A DNA stretch of 64,000 bases from an uncultured Elusimicrobium sp. (GTDB lineage: Bacteria; Elusimicrobiota; Elusimicrobia; Elusimicrobiales; Elusimicrobiaceae): the NCBI GenBank assembly GCA_947305555.1, contig CAMZDW010000001.1:1-64000 (forward strand), given 5' to 3'. The notes under the pieces are model-generated. The model was given only the letters and a program-made list of their open reading frames with translations, was not told the DNA's origin and did not search any database. This document shows, piece by piece, positions 21,144-31,941 of this stretch. A program made the position numbers and the translations under genes. Within the stretch, counting starts at the first letter, position 1; each line of letters opens with the position of its first letter.

Positions 21144-21858
21144 TGATGTATACGAATTAAATTTTTCAAAAATTAAAACTTACCGGGAATGTCCGCTCCA
21201 ATATTATCTCAAGTATGTCTTGGGGAAAAGGGAAGGATTGGTGCCGGCTTCTTCGCTGGGTGTATCCATTCACCGCACCTTGGAAGAATACCACCGCAAT
21301 AGTAATGACCCTTCGGAAATTTTAGCCTATTATGATGACTGTTGGTTAGGGGCCGGATACGCCAGTGCCGGTGAGCAAATGGAATGGTACTTAAAAGGGA
21401 AAAAAATGCTGGAAGTATACGCCGAGCGTGAGTACGAACGCAAAACCACGGTGGACAGCACTGAGCGTGAATTTATTTTTGAAGAAAAGCCATGGACCTT
21501 TCGCGGGAAGATTGATCGTATCGATAAACACCCGGACGGCAGTTGGGAAGTGATTGATTATAAAACGGGGACGGACGTGGATCTGGAAATGAAAGTGACG
21601 GATTCACTCCAATTGGGAATTTATGCAGTCGGTGCACGTAAGGCATGGAATTTACAAAGAGGAAAAGCCACTTTTTATTATGTTGCATTTGATAAAACCG
21701 TCAGTGCGCCGTTTGAAGCTTTTGATGAACGGAAAATTTTAGATACTTTTATTGAAGTAGGGAAAAAAATAGAAGTAAACGATTTCGAACCGAATTTGGC
21801 GCAATGTGAGCATTGTCCTTTCAACACGCGTTGTGACAAAACAGCCCCAAAACTATAG
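21136..21858 (+). CDS. RecB-like PD-(D/E)XK nuclease with probable Fe-S cysteines
   Basis: 'FSKIKTYRECPLQYYLKYVLG', 'WEVIDYKTG', 'CEHCPFNTRC'; start reset to 21136. Confidence 0.85.
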   Translation: MYSDVYELNFSKIKTYRECPLQYYLKYVLGKREGLVPASSLGVSIHRTLEEYHRNSNDPSEILAYYDDCWLGAGYASAGEQMEWYLKGKKMLEVYAEREYERKTTVDSTEREFIFEEKPWTFRGKIDRIDKHPDGSWEVIDYKTGTDVDLEMKVTDSLQLGIYAVGARKAWNLQRGKATFYYVAFDKTVSAPFEAFDERKILDTFIEVGKKIEVNDFEPNLAQCEHCPFNTRCDKTAPKL

Positions 21859-21864
21859 GAAGGA

Positions 21865-22677
21865 TTACTTCCAAAAGTAAAACCCGATAACGAGAAGCCC
21901 CAGCAGTAGGCGATAGTAAACAAACACGTCAAAGCGGTGCGTTTTGATAAAGCGCATCAGCCCGCCGATGACGAAAATTGCCGCTACAAAAGCGGTTAAA
22001 AAACCCCACAACAGCGGTGCATTAAAATCAGCCAGTGATAGCTTCCCGGCCTCGAGCACGGCCGCTCCGGCGATAATCGGCGCCGAAAGGAGAAACGAAA
22101 TGCGCGCACTGACACTGCGTGAAAGCCCCAAGAATAGCGCGGCCGTAATTGTGATGCCGCTGCGCGATACGCCGGGCATAATCGCCAGTGCTTGCGCACA
22201 GCCGATTAAAAATACCGTTAAAAACGGGACATCAAAAATTTCGGCGTTGGTCGATTTTTTGTCGGCCCAGCGGTCGGCCACCCATAAAATACAAGCAAAA
22301 ATCATTAAGCACGCGGCAATCATCAGTGGACTGCGAAACGTGTGTTCCGCCCAATCATTGAATAAAAATCCAGCGATAGCTGCCGGTAAGGTGGCGGCGG
22401 CTAAATACCAAAGCATTTTTCCTTCGCGGCTTTTGGGGGCGGTAAGACCGTTTTTAAGTAGGATCCACCAATCTTTCCAAAAGTAGAGTAGCACAGCCAG
22501 TAACGTGGCTGCGTGTAACATAACATCAAAAGCCAACCCTTGATATTGCTGCCCGCGCAAGTAGGGAAGCAACACCAAGTGTGCCGAGCTGGAAATGGGT
22601 AAAAATTCACCCAAGGCTTGTAATAACCCTAATAAAACAGCGTCAAAAATAGTCATCTTCTTTGAAACCAGGTCCAA
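21865..22677 (-). CDS. uppP: undecaprenyl-diphosphatase
   Basis: 'LLQALGEFLPISSSAHL', 'MPGVSRSGITITAALFLGLSR'. Confidence 0.93.
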   Translation of the reverse strand: MDLVSKKMTIFDAVLLGLLQALGEFLPISSSAHLVLLPYLRGQQYQGLAFDVMLHAATLLAVLLYFWKDWWILLKNGLTAPKSREGKMLWYLAAATLPAAIAGFLFNDWAEHTFRSPLMIAACLMIFACILWVADRWADKKSTNAEIFDVPFLTVFLIGCAQALAIMPGVSRSGITITAALFLGLSRSVSARISFLLSAPIIAGAAVLEAGKLSLADFNAPLLWGFLTAFVAAIFVIGGLMRFIKTHRFDVFVYYRLLLGLLVIGFYFWK

Positions 22678-22713
22678 AAATGTAATAATAAGATAAGTCT
22701 ATTTTACTATTTT

Positions 22714-25700
22714 ATGGGCTGGGATATGGAACTTTTTTACGCACATTATCCTTCTTTAGAGAAATCATTTCTGAACTATGTAGCTGCGGAACGTAAGAAT
22801 CCGTTAGAGCCGTGGCTAGTGGTGTGCGCATCCTCTTTTCTAGCTCAGCGGTTGGCTGCCTGTTTAGCAAGAGAAAATGGAGTTGTTGCCAATATTCATT
22901 TCATAACGGGATCCACGCTTTTGTATCGGCTAGATAGTGAAGCGGGTCCCGAAAAACCTCCTTTTCCACAAGATCATTTGCGAGATTTTTTACTGAAAGA
23001 AATCTTAAAGGAGCCCGGTTTGGACCGTTATGCTTCCACGCGCGGTTTTGTGCAAGCATTGAAAAATTCATTACGGGATTTGGCAGATTCGCTGGCAGAT
23101 CCGGCCGTGTTAGAGGAACATTTGCAAACCACGTCAGACTCTTTTTTGGAACAAGATTACGAGCGGTTACGTTGGTTATTAAACGTATATCGCCGTTACA
23201 CGGAACGGGAAGCACAGGTGCCGGGGTATCGCCCTTATCAGGCTTTATTTGAACGCGCTTTGGCTCAAATCAAAAAATCTATTTATTTGAAAACTTTTAA
23301 GCGTTTGATTTGGTATGGATTTTATGATATGCCAGGCCGTCAGTTGGAAGTAGTTAATGAGTTAAAAACATATTATCCTTTGACGGTTTTCGCGCCATAT
23401 GCTTCGTATCCGGGGTACCGGTTTGCAAAGAAATTTTTTGAAACTAATTGGTTGGGAGCTACTTCCCAGGTGACGGATGTGGAACAATCGTTACCGCTTG
23501 TTTTGACTTCTGCTCAAAACTATCTATTTGCTTCGCAAGGCAGCGTGCCTACACAGGGAATAAAAATTGTATCCGCGGCAGATCCGGCCGGGGAAGTGTT
23601 TTTTGTTGCTAAAGAAATTTTGAGGCTTGTGGAGCAAGAAGGGTTTCAGTTTGAAGATATTGCTGTTCTCACACGTACGCTTTCTTCTTATCAAGAAGAA
23701 GTTCGGCATACGTTTGCCCAAAATTATATTCCGCTAAACGCCTCTTTTAGCTATCCGATTTCTAAATTCCCGCTGGGGATTTTTTGCTTGAATTTATTTT
23801 CTTTAGTTGCCAATGGCTTTGACCGGGAAACTATTTTAGCTATTTTAGCTTCCCCTTATTTTAAAAATCCGCGCAAATTTACTTGGCGTGCATTGGCGGC
23901 CCGCTCTTTAGCGAAGCGAGATCTAAATCAGTGGCGTGATTTATTGCCGCATACGGTTGGATTTGATCCAGCCCTTTTAGATTGGATGGAACGCTGTCAG
24001 GCACAGTTAGCGGATTTAGAGCGTCCTCAGCGTTGGGAAACTGCCGCTGCAAAAGCGTTTTCTTTTTTGAAAGAGAATGTAGATCAAACCGTGCTCAGTG
24101 GGAAAGAAATAGAAATTTTTGAAGCTGTTTGCGAACAAATTTCTTCATTAGCAACGTATGGGACGCTTCGTGCAGAAAGCCGTTTAGGGGAGTTCGTTCG
24201 TGAACTGCTGGACGCACTTAATGCAATTTGTTTTAACGAAGTAGAAGCGGTCAAGAAAGGCGTTACTTTTACCGATGTGTTACGAGGGCGCGGACTTCAA
24301 TTTAAGGTTGTATTTTTAGTAGGACTTAATGAGAAAAATTTCCCCTTGTTATACGCGGAAGACCCTATTTTACGGGACCGTTACCGCTACGTGCTGCGGG
24401 ATGTGTTGGGGTATTGGATTAATCAACAGGTAGAACGCGCGGATGAAGAACGGCTCCTTTTCTTTACGGCAGTTACAAGCGCGCAGCAACGCCTTTATCT
24501 GTCTTATGCACACACGGCTCCTGATGGAAAAGAGAGTGTGCCCTCGGTATATTTGGCCGAGCTAGCCCGTGCCGCCCAACTGGATTGGAAAGCAACCGCC
24601 GGGGTAGAAATTAGCGGCCGGGTAAGCGAACGAATTTCTACCGTGAATACAGATTTTTTGACTCCAAAAGAAATTTCCTGTTCTTTGATTGCAGATCTTT
24701 CCCACGCATCTACACATTACCAGCAAGCAGGTTTATGGTCATCCGAAAAAGAGCGCGCTTTGCAAGCAGCCCAACAGTTTCGTTCCTTGGGAGATTTAAC
24801 TCCTCACGATGGGATTTTATCCAGTGGAAAGATGATTTTTTCACAAACGGATCAGGGCGCTGGATTTTCTCCTTCGGCTCTGCAGGAGTTGGCTTCTTGC
24901 CCCATGAAATATTTTTTCAATCGGGGGCTTCACTTGGAGGAAGTGGAAGAACCGTTAAGCCGGCGTGAACTTTCTGCAGATAGGCAAGGAACAGCCTATC
25001 ATGAAGTATTACAGAGTTTTTATCAAGCCTTGTTGCGTCAAGGAATAACCCATCAGTTATCGGATAGTGCGGTGGAGGTGCATATGGAGCGTGCCTTGGC
25101 AAAGCACTATACACAAGCCAGTGGTCAACGATTTGGGATTTATCCGTTGGTGTGGGAACTTATTTTAGAAGAAATGCGTACTCAGTTGACCGCTTTTGCC
25201 CAAGAGGACATCAAACAGTTGGGTGAATTTACGCCTACTTTTTTTGAACAAGCATTTTCGCAAGTAAGAGTGCCGGGAATCCCTTTTTCTTTGCAAGGGA
25301 TTATGGATAGGATAGATTTAAATGAAAAGGAAAAGACGTTTATTGTGGCTGATTATAAATCTTCCAAAAAAGGGGGAAATGATCTTGCACGTGTATTTTT
25401 TACCCATCTTATTTTTCAACCTTTTTTGTATGTATTAGCCGCTATGCAACTTCCTTTGTTGAAACAGTATAAGTCGGCCGGATCGTGTTTATTATCCATC
25501 CATAAGAAATATTGCCGGCGTGATTTATCGGCCCCTCAGTGGGAAGAACTTCGTCCGCAAGCTGAACGATTTTTAACTCTTCTAGCCGATTTGATAAAGA
25601 AAGGACAATTTTTCCTAAATCCTTCGGAGGCATGCCAATATTGTCCTTATGGAACTATTTGTCGTAAAGACAGTTTTGCCTGTTTGATGCGTGCGCGTAA

Positions 25701-25743
25701 AAGTGCGCCGAGTCGCCAGTTAGAGGAGGTGCGCCATGTATAA
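22714..25743 (+). CDS. AddB-like helicase/PD-(D/E)XK nuclease
   Basis: Degenerate helicase body, C-terminal 'FSPSALQELASCPMKYFF...VADYKSSK...CQYCPYGTIC'; 8-nt overlap with the AddA-like gene. Confidence 0.82.
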   Translation: MGWDMELFYAHYPSLEKSFLNYVAAERKNPLEPWLVVCASSFLAQRLAACLARENGVVANIHFITGSTLLYRLDSEAGPEKPPFPQDHLRDFLLKEILKEPGLDRYASTRGFVQALKNSLRDLADSLADPAVLEEHLQTTSDSFLEQDYERLRWLLNVYRRYTEREAQVPGYRPYQALFERALAQIKKSIYLKTFKRLIWYGFYDMPGRQLEVVNELKTYYPLTVFAPYASYPGYRFAKKFFETNWLGATSQVTDVEQSLPLVLTSAQNYLFASQGSVPTQGIKIVSAADPAGEVFFVAKEILRLVEQEGFQFEDIAVLTRTLSSYQEEVRHTFAQNYIPLNASFSYPISKFPLGIFCLNLFSLVANGFDRETILAILASPYFKNPRKFTWRALAARSLAKRDLNQWRDLLPHTVGFDPALLDWMERCQAQLADLERPQRWETAAAKAFSFLKENVDQTVLSGKEIEIFEAVCEQISSLATYGTLRAESRLGEFVRELLDALNAICFNEVEAVKKGVTFTDVLRGRGLQFKVVFLVGLNEKNFPLLYAEDPILRDRYRYVLRDVLGYWINQQVERADEERLLFFTAVTSAQQRLYLSYAHTAPDGKESVPSVYLAELARAAQLDWKATAGVEISGRVSERISTVNTDFLTPKEISCSLIADLSHASTHYQQAGLWSSEKERALQAAQQFRSLGDLTPHDGILSSGKMIFSQTDQGAGFSPSALQELASCPMKYFFNRGLHLEEVEEPLSRRELSADRQGTAYHEVLQSFYQALLRQGITHQLSDSAVEVHMERALAKHYTQASGQRFGIYPLVWELILEEMRTQLTAFAQEDIKQLGEFTPTFFEQAFSQVRVPGIPFSLQGIMDRIDLNEKEKTFIVADYKSSKKGGNDLARVFFTHLIFQPFLYVLAAMQLPLLKQYKSAGSCLLSIHKKYCRRDLSAPQWEELRPQAERFLTLLADLIKKGQFFLNPSEACQYCPYGTICRKDSFACLMRARKSAPSRQLEEVRHV

Positions 25744-28700
25744 AGAAGACCGAGATAAGGTGCAAACACTCCTTGATAAAAATTTAGTGGTAGAGGCTGG
25801 AGCCGGAACGGGTAAAACTTCTTTGCTAATTATGCGGTTATGCGTAGCCGTACTGGTACAAGGTAGCCCGGTAGAAAAGCTGGTGGCGCTCACTTTTACA
25901 GAAAAAGCAGCAGCGGAAATTAAAACCCGGTTTATTGCCCAGTTGCATGAAGTAGCGCAAGCACTCCAAACCGGCGAAAAAACTCCGTTAATTACGTTAC
26001 TCACGGAGCATTTTCAAATTGCGAAAGATGTGTTGGCTTCCCGGGCAGAGGCGGCTTTGGCTCGATTAGATCATGCCCACATGGGAACAATCCACGGTTT
26101 TTGTGCCGATATTTTGAAAACATTTCCGTTGGAAGCCGGTTTATCTCCTAGCGTAGAAATAGATGCTGGGCAAAGAGCTCGTCATCTTTTTGAAGCACGC
26201 TGGAATACATTCTTAGATCAAGAATTGGGAACTAATCCTCTGCATGGCGAAAGTTGGAAACAGGTACTTCCGCGCATTTCACTTCCGGACTTAAAATTAT
26301 TTGCACAAGAATTGTGCAGCGGTAAAATCGCTCATTACGATTATTTTTCACATCGTGAAATGATAATCTCTCTTTGCGAAGAAAAAGCCGCACAAGCAAC
26401 CCGGTGGAGTACCGCCTTTTTGGAAGACGCTAAAAAACAGCCTCGTAACAGTGAAAAAGCGCTTGCCTGGGCGGCCCAATCCATGCTCCGGACGGTTGCT
26501 TTTTTACGAGGTGAACAAGTCCCTCCACTGCTGCAAGAAGAACCTCCTGCCTTCCCGGCAGTTGTTAGCAAAGGATGGGAGGCGGATCTATTTGAAGAGG
26601 CACGTGGGTTGGTTGCTTTTGCCCAAAAATTAACGCCGGAAAATCAGCAATTATTTTTGCAGGCATTGCAGTTGGTTTTACCTCTTACTGAGCAAGTACG
26701 GCAAGATTATGCGCGCGAAGGTATTTTAAGTTTTGATGATTTGATTGTAAAAACGCGTGATTTATTACAACGTGATTTTTATGTGCGTCGTTTGCTCAAA
26801 GAAAAGTTTGACAGGTTGTTTATTGACGAGTTTCAAGATACGGACCCCGTACAAGGGGAATTATTGCTGTTTTTGGCGGAGGAAAAATTATCTTCCGCTT
26901 CCCGGTGGCAGGAAATTCGCTTGGAACCGGGTAAATTATTTGTAGTGGGAGATCCAAAGCAATCGATTTATCGTTTTCGCGGAGCAGATATTACAGCTTA
27001 TGAATTATTTACAGCGCTGATTTTAAAACAAGGCGGCGAAAAATGTTTCTTGCAGAAAAATTTCCGCAGTGCTCCGGAAATTGTCAGTGTGGCAAATGAA
27101 GTGTGTCAACGCGCTATGGTACAGCAAACCGCTTTTCAGCCGGCTTATGTTCCTATTTTGCCAACGAAAAAGGTTCAGCCGGATGCTGTGGAATGGTTGT
27201 TTATTGAACCGCCATCAGAGGATCCTTTAGCAGATGATTACCGCCATAATCAGGCAGAACAAATTGCCCGTTGGATCGAAAAAAACGTCGGGAAGTTGAC
27301 CTTAGCGGATGGCCGAAAACTTTCTTATGGGGATATTGCACTTTTATCGCGAGCGGCTACGACGGCCGGACCTTATACGGACGCGTTACGCCGTCATGGA
27401 ATTGCTTTTAATGTGGAAGTGGACAAAGATTTTTATCACAAACAGGAAATCAATGATTTTCTCAATTTTCTTCGTGTGGTAGCAGATCCTACAGACCGCA
27501 CGGCTTTGGTGGGAGTGTTGCGCAGCCCATGGGGAGGATTTACGGATGAGGAAATTTATCAAATTGTACTGCGTAAAGAATTGGATTTAAAGGCTCCTAC
27601 CGCCGACCCGGCATTGGCTCGGTGTTACCAGCAGATTTCCCATTTTGTTCAAAAAGCAGGGCGTACTCCAATTAAACAATTACTCCATGACGTGTTAGAA
27701 CAAACATTCCTGCCGGAAGCCTGCATGGCCGCTTATGAAGGAGAACAAACGCTGGCTAGTTTGCAACGTTTACTGCGGATGACGGAAGAATTCACGGAAG
27801 GGATGTCCGGCTCTCTAAGTCAATTTTTAGCTTCTGTGCAACAAATTATTACCGAGGAGCCGGAACGCTTGGGCGCCAGTGCGGTGGATAATACCAAAAA
27901 TGCGGTTTCTGTCATGACGGTACACAAATCAAAGGGGTTGGGTTTCCCGGTGGTCATTTTAGCTGATTTATCAAAACGGGAAGCTGTGTCCGCTGCTAAA
28001 CCGCAAAATCACGTATTTTCGTGGCAATATAATATGCATGGGTTACGTGCCGGGAAAATCTGTGATGCCAATTTAGCTTTTTTAGAAGAAGAACAGAAGA
28101 AACACCATCGTTGCGAAGAGGTACGTATTTTGTATGTAGCTCTTACCCGTGCCAAGGAAAAGATGTTGCTAGTTGCCGACGGACGAAAAGGGGCTGAAAA
28201 GGCTGCGGCCGCTTTTGCTTCGGTGGGTTTATTCCCTCAAGGGAAGGAAGCGGTTGTTACGGCCGGTGAAACTTCAATCCCGGTGCATTCCTTTCCGTAT
28301 AACGAGCCGGAAAATTTCCTATATCTGCGCACATTGCCTTCGGTCCCCACGTTGCCACAAAATGTATTAACTTCGTGGAAAGAAAAAGCGGAAAAACGGC
28401 GTTCGCATTACGAAGCGTTATTGGAAGCTACTCCCAAAGCTCCTAGTGAACAAGTGCAAGCCGGCATTACCTTTTCTGCATCACAACGCCGGGGGGCGGA
28501 AGTAGGGACCGTTTGCCATGAGGCGTTACGCTTATTACTTACACAGAAAGAATTAGACGGCGCTCAAGCGATTCACCAAGCAGCACTAAATACCGGATTG
28601 GAAGATCGGGAAGCAGAAGGACGGCAAATTTTAGAACCATTTATCGTTTCTCCCTTGTTTGAGCAGATAAAGGCCAATTCCGTTCTGGCATGTGAAATGC

Positions 28701-28951
28701 CGTTTTCGCTTGCACAGGAGGGGGGCATTCAATCCGGCGTGATGGATGCGGTGCTGTTACAAGCGGATGGAAAGGTGTGGGTGATTGATTATAAAACAGA
28801 TATAATTCCCCCGACAGGTACGCGGGCTTTATTGGAGAAATACCGTCCGCAACTGACTGTTTACCAACGTGCCGCCCGGCAGATTTTTCCGGGGAGACAA
28901 GTGCGCACCTCGGCTGTATTTGTGCGTGCGTTTGCAGTAGAAGATTTATAA
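25736..28951 (+). CDS. AddA-like UvrD/REP helicase-nuclease
   Basis: 'VEAGAGTGKTSLL', 'FIDEFQDTDPVQ', 'VVGDPKQSIYRFRGAD', 'VMTVHKSKGLGFPVV', nuclease 'VWVIDYKTD'. Confidence 0.9.
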   Translation: MYKEDRDKVQTLLDKNLVVEAGAGTGKTSLLIMRLCVAVLVQGSPVEKLVALTFTEKAAAEIKTRFIAQLHEVAQALQTGEKTPLITLLTEHFQIAKDVLASRAEAALARLDHAHMGTIHGFCADILKTFPLEAGLSPSVEIDAGQRARHLFEARWNTFLDQELGTNPLHGESWKQVLPRISLPDLKLFAQELCSGKIAHYDYFSHREMIISLCEEKAAQATRWSTAFLEDAKKQPRNSEKALAWAAQSMLRTVAFLRGEQVPPLLQEEPPAFPAVVSKGWEADLFEEARGLVAFAQKLTPENQQLFLQALQLVLPLTEQVRQDYAREGILSFDDLIVKTRDLLQRDFYVRRLLKEKFDRLFIDEFQDTDPVQGELLLFLAEEKLSSASRWQEIRLEPGKLFVVGDPKQSIYRFRGADITAYELFTALILKQGGEKCFLQKNFRSAPEIVSVANEVCQRAMVQQTAFQPAYVPILPTKKVQPDAVEWLFIEPPSEDPLADDYRHNQAEQIARWIEKNVGKLTLADGRKLSYGDIALLSRAATTAGPYTDALRRHGIAFNVEVDKDFYHKQEINDFLNFLRVVADPTDRTALVGVLRSPWGGFTDEEIYQIVLRKELDLKAPTADPALARCYQQISHFVQKAGRTPIKQLLHDVLEQTFLPEACMAAYEGEQTLASLQRLLRMTEEFTEGMSGSLSQFLASVQQIITEEPERLGASAVDNTKNAVSVMTVHKSKGLGFPVVILADLSKREAVSAAKPQNHVFSWQYNMHGLRAGKICDANLAFLEEEQKKHHRCEEVRILYVALTRAKEKMLLVADGRKGAEKAAAAFASVGLFPQGKEAVVTAGETSIPVHSFPYNEPENFLYLRTLPSVPTLPQNVLTSWKEKAEKRRSHYEALLEATPKAPSEQVQAGITFSASQRRGAEVGTVCHEALRLLLTQKELDGAQAIHQAALNTGLEDREAEGRQILEPFIVSPLFEQIKANSVLACEMPFSLAQEGGIQSGVMDAVLLQADGKVWVIDYKTDIIPPTGTRALLEKYRPQLTVYQRAARQIFPGRQVRTSAVFVRAFAVEDL

Positions 28952-28986
28952 AAGTTACAATATAACCACCTTGTGAAGGAGAAAAT

Positions 28987-29283
28987 ATGTTTGATAAATT
29001 AGGACAATTAAAAGATTTATGGAAGCTCAAAAGCCAGATGGACGAAATTAAAAAACGGTTGGACAATATGGTCATTAAAGTAGAAAGTCCCCGTCATTTA
29101 ATTGAAGTGACTATCTCCGGCTCGCAAGAAGTTAAAGAAGTGCGGGTAGAACCGCTTGCAAAAAACTTTACGGAAGCTGAACTAGCAGAAGATTTGAAAG
29201 CTGTTATCAATAAAGCGGTGCGTGATAGCCAAATGATGGCTGCCCAGGCAATGGGAAATTTTGGCGGCATGCCGCAAGCATAA
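28987..29283 (+). CDS. YbaB/EbfC family nucleoid-associated protein
   Basis: 98 aa, 'VEVTISGSQEVKEVRVEP'-type core. Confidence 0.75.
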   Translation: MFDKLGQLKDLWKLKSQMDEIKKRLDNMVIKVESPRHLIEVTISGSQEVKEVRVEPLAKNFTEAELAEDLKAVINKAVRDSQMMAAQAMGNFGGMPQA

Positions 29284-29286
29284 AGC

Positions 29287-29652
29287 ATGTATCAAAATAA
29301 AGTGATTGCTGTATTTGGCGCTTCGCAAGATCCGGCCAAGTATGGTTATAAAATTTTTTCTACTTTGCGTGCTCTTTCCATGCAAGTGTATGGGATTAAT
29401 CCCAAAGGCGGTGAAGTAGAAGGACAGCCGTTTTTCACCAACTTGGCAGCGCTTCCGGTTGCGGCGGATGTGGCAGTGTTAGTGATACCGCCAGTGGCGC
29501 TGGTGCAAGCGGTGGAACAATGTATCCAGGGTGGAGTAAAGGAAATTTGGTTTCAGCCGGGGGCGCGCTCGCCGGAGGCATTTGAACGAGCCCAGCACGC
29601 CGGAATAAAAGCCATAAACGGGTGTTTTATGGCAGAAAATGGTTTTTGGTAA
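29287..29652 (+). CDS. CoA-binding protein (YccU-like)
   Basis: 'IAVFGASQDPAKYGYKIF', 'VYGINPKG', 'FQPGARSPEA'. Confidence 0.85.
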   Translation: MYQNKVIAVFGASQDPAKYGYKIFSTLRALSMQVYGINPKGGEVEGQPFFTNLAALPVAADVAVLVIPPVALVQAVEQCIQGGVKEIWFQPGARSPEAFERAQHAGIKAINGCFMAENGFW

Positions 29653-30587
29653 TGATGCGTTTTAAAACGTTGGGAAAATCCGGGTTAGAGGTATCGGTTA
29701 TTGGGTTAGGTACGTGGCCTTTAGGGGGCGGTTACGATTGGGGAGATGTGAGTGAATCCCAAGCAATAGACACTGTTTGTACCGCACTGGACCATGGAAT
29801 CAATCTATTAGACACAGCACCCGTTTATGGAAACGGGGCCAGTGAAAATTTGCTGGGGCGCGTACTCAAAAACAAACGGCACGAAGTCATTTTAGCCACT
29901 AAGTGCGGTTTAGTGAAACAGGGTTCATGGACCGTTCATGATTTAAATCCAACTTCCATCCGGGTGCAACTAGAGGATTCGCTTTCCCGTTTACACACCG
30001 ATTATATTGACTTATATCTCATCCATTATCCGGATCCGAAAGTGCCGCTGGTAGATGCGGTGGGGGAGTTGGCCCAATTGAAGCAAACCGGAAAGATACG
30101 GGCCATCGGCTTATGCAATGTATCTGCTTCCCAAATCAGTCAGGTTGCCCAAGAAACTGAAATTGCGTGTGTTCAAAACGAGTATTCTTTGTTACATCCG
30201 CAAGGCGGAGCTTCGGTATTGGAAGTTTGCCAAAAGCATGGAATCTCTTTCATGGGGTACGGCACGTTAGGTGGGGGATTACTAAGCGCAAAGTATACGC
30301 GCGAACCTAATTTGCGCCGGGCAGATGCCCGTAATTATTTTTATAAGGTAGCTCGAGGCGCCGCTTTTCAAAAGGCGCAACAAATTGCCCAACGTGTAAA
30401 AGAAGTAGCGAAGCGGCATGATTGTGCCCCAACGGTAGTAGCGGCTGCTTGGGCGTTGCAAAGGGCGGACGTTGTATTGTGCGGAGCCAAAAAGCCGCAA
30501 CAGGTGCAGCAAAATGTGGCGGTGGGAGCGTGGATGCTTCCGCCGGAAGAAGTTTCTTTTTTGGAGCAAGCGTGTGAACGAGATTGA
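29652..30587 (+). CDS. aldo/keto reductase
   Basis: 'FKTLGKSGLEVSVIGLGTWPLGG', 'NLLDTAPVYGNGASENLLG', 'DYIDLYLIHYPDP'; start reset to 29652. Confidence 0.9.
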   Translation: MMRFKTLGKSGLEVSVIGLGTWPLGGGYDWGDVSESQAIDTVCTALDHGINLLDTAPVYGNGASENLLGRVLKNKRHEVILATKCGLVKQGSWTVHDLNPTSIRVQLEDSLSRLHTDYIDLYLIHYPDPKVPLVDAVGELAQLKQTGKIRAIGLCNVSASQISQVAQETEIACVQNEYSLLHPQGGASVLEVCQKHGISFMGYGTLGGGLLSAKYTREPNLRRADARNYFYKVARGAAFQKAQQIAQRVKEVAKRHDCAPTVVAAAWALQRADVVLCGAKKPQQVQQNVAVGAWMLPPEEVSFLEQACERD

Positions 30588-31869
30588 ATTAGAAAATTAT
30601 GTGCGTAGCATCTTGCCCAAACTGGGCATTAATAAATTGCGTGAATTAACCCGGTTGGTGTATGAAATTTGTAAACGTGAAAAAGTGGCGCTGGAGGAAG
30701 TATTAACCGCTTCTAAAAATCTCCAATTTGAAGCGGCTAAAACACAGTTGCTTCGTCGTCGTTACCCGGTTAATTTTGATTCTGCTGCAAAAAACCGCTT
30801 TTATTTACCAAAGCTGGAATTGTCGCAAGCCGTTTCAGCCAATCTGACGCCACGGCCCTTTTATCCCAAAACAGTTTATATAGAAACGTCAGTGCTAAAT
30901 TCGCCGCTTGCCGCGCGTGCACGCAAGTTTTTTCCGCATGCCCAATTCAAAGAAACTGATGGAAAAACACACGTGGGCAGTAGTGATTTTTCCAAACGCA
31001 CCGAAACGTTGCTTATTCATCGGGAGAAATATGATTTCTTAAAACCGTGTCCGTGCAGTTGTGGCTCGGCCGGCTGTGGATATAATTTAGTGAATTTAGG
31101 GTTTGGTTGCCGTTTTGAATGTGAATATTGTTTTTTGCAACAGTATCAAAATCTGCATGCGATTTTATTGCCGGCTAACCTGGAAGATTTTTTAACTCAA
31201 ATTGAACAAGGTTCCTTTCGTAAAGGACCTTTTGTGCGGCCGCGAATTGGTAGCGGGGAATTTACAGATTCTCTTGTTTTTGATGATTTAACCCAATATT
31301 CTCGGCAGATTGTTCCCTTTTTCCAAAGACATCCGGAATTGGATTTTGAGTTCAAAACAAAAAGCGTCAATATTGAAGGGGTGTTGCAAGCTGGCGGATG
31401 TGAAAATGTGGTGGTTTCTTGGTCGGTTAATGCGGATAAAATTACGCGCGAAGTGGAGCATTTTACGCCGGATTTGACGTCCCGTTTAGCCGCCGCGTGT
31501 GAAGTGGCGCGCGCTGGATATCGGCTTGGTTTTCACTTTGATCCGGTGGTTATTTACGAGGGGTACCAAGCGGATTACGCACACACGGTGGAGCAAATGG
31601 CCGACACACTGCCCAAAGATAAAATTGCGTGGATTAGCGTGGGCACGCTGCGCTTTAGCCGGGAGCTTAAAAAGCAAATTGAAACACGCTTCCAACAGAA
31701 TTTTATTTTAGATGGTGAATTCTTGCTGGATTTTGACGGTAAAATGCGTTATGGCGAGCGGCAACGATTGGAAGCCTACCGGTTTTTAATTCCGCTGTTG
31801 CGTAAAACTTTTCCAAAAGCGATTGTTTATTTGTGTATGGAAGACCCGAAAATAGCCAAGCAGTTTTAA
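30574..31869 (+). CDS. SPL-family radical SAM protein (spore photoproduct lyase-like)
   Basis: 'GCRFECEYCFLQQYQN' cluster motif; GTG start at 30574 overlapping the previous gene. Confidence 0.82.
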   Translation: MNEIELENYVRSILPKLGINKLRELTRLVYEICKREKVALEEVLTASKNLQFEAAKTQLLRRRYPVNFDSAAKNRFYLPKLELSQAVSANLTPRPFYPKTVYIETSVLNSPLAARARKFFPHAQFKETDGKTHVGSSDFSKRTETLLIHREKYDFLKPCPCSCGSAGCGYNLVNLGFGCRFECEYCFLQQYQNLHAILLPANLEDFLTQIEQGSFRKGPFVRPRIGSGEFTDSLVFDDLTQYSRQIVPFFQRHPELDFEFKTKSVNIEGVLQAGGCENVVVSWSVNADKITREVEHFTPDLTSRLAAACEVARAGYRLGFHFDPVVIYEGYQADYAHTVEQMADTLPKDKIAWISVGTLRFSRELKKQIETRFQQNFILDGEFLLDFDGKMRYGERQRLEAYRFLIPLLRKTFPKAIVYLCMEDPKIAKQF

Positions 31870-31901
31870 CTTTTTTTGATTTTTTTCTTCTAAAGTACTC
31901 C

Positions 31902-31930
31902 TTGACAAGGTGCTTTTTTAAGAATAGAAT
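31902..31930 (+). promoter_or_regulatory. consensus sigma70-type promoter for pilin-like gene
   Basis: TTGACA - 17 nt - TAGAAT. Confidence 0.75.
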
Positions 31931-31941
31931 TTAAGCAGTGA

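Noticed and set aside
21944-22486. 180-aa plus-strand ORF within uppP
   Set aside because: Shadow ORF antisense to a confident uppP
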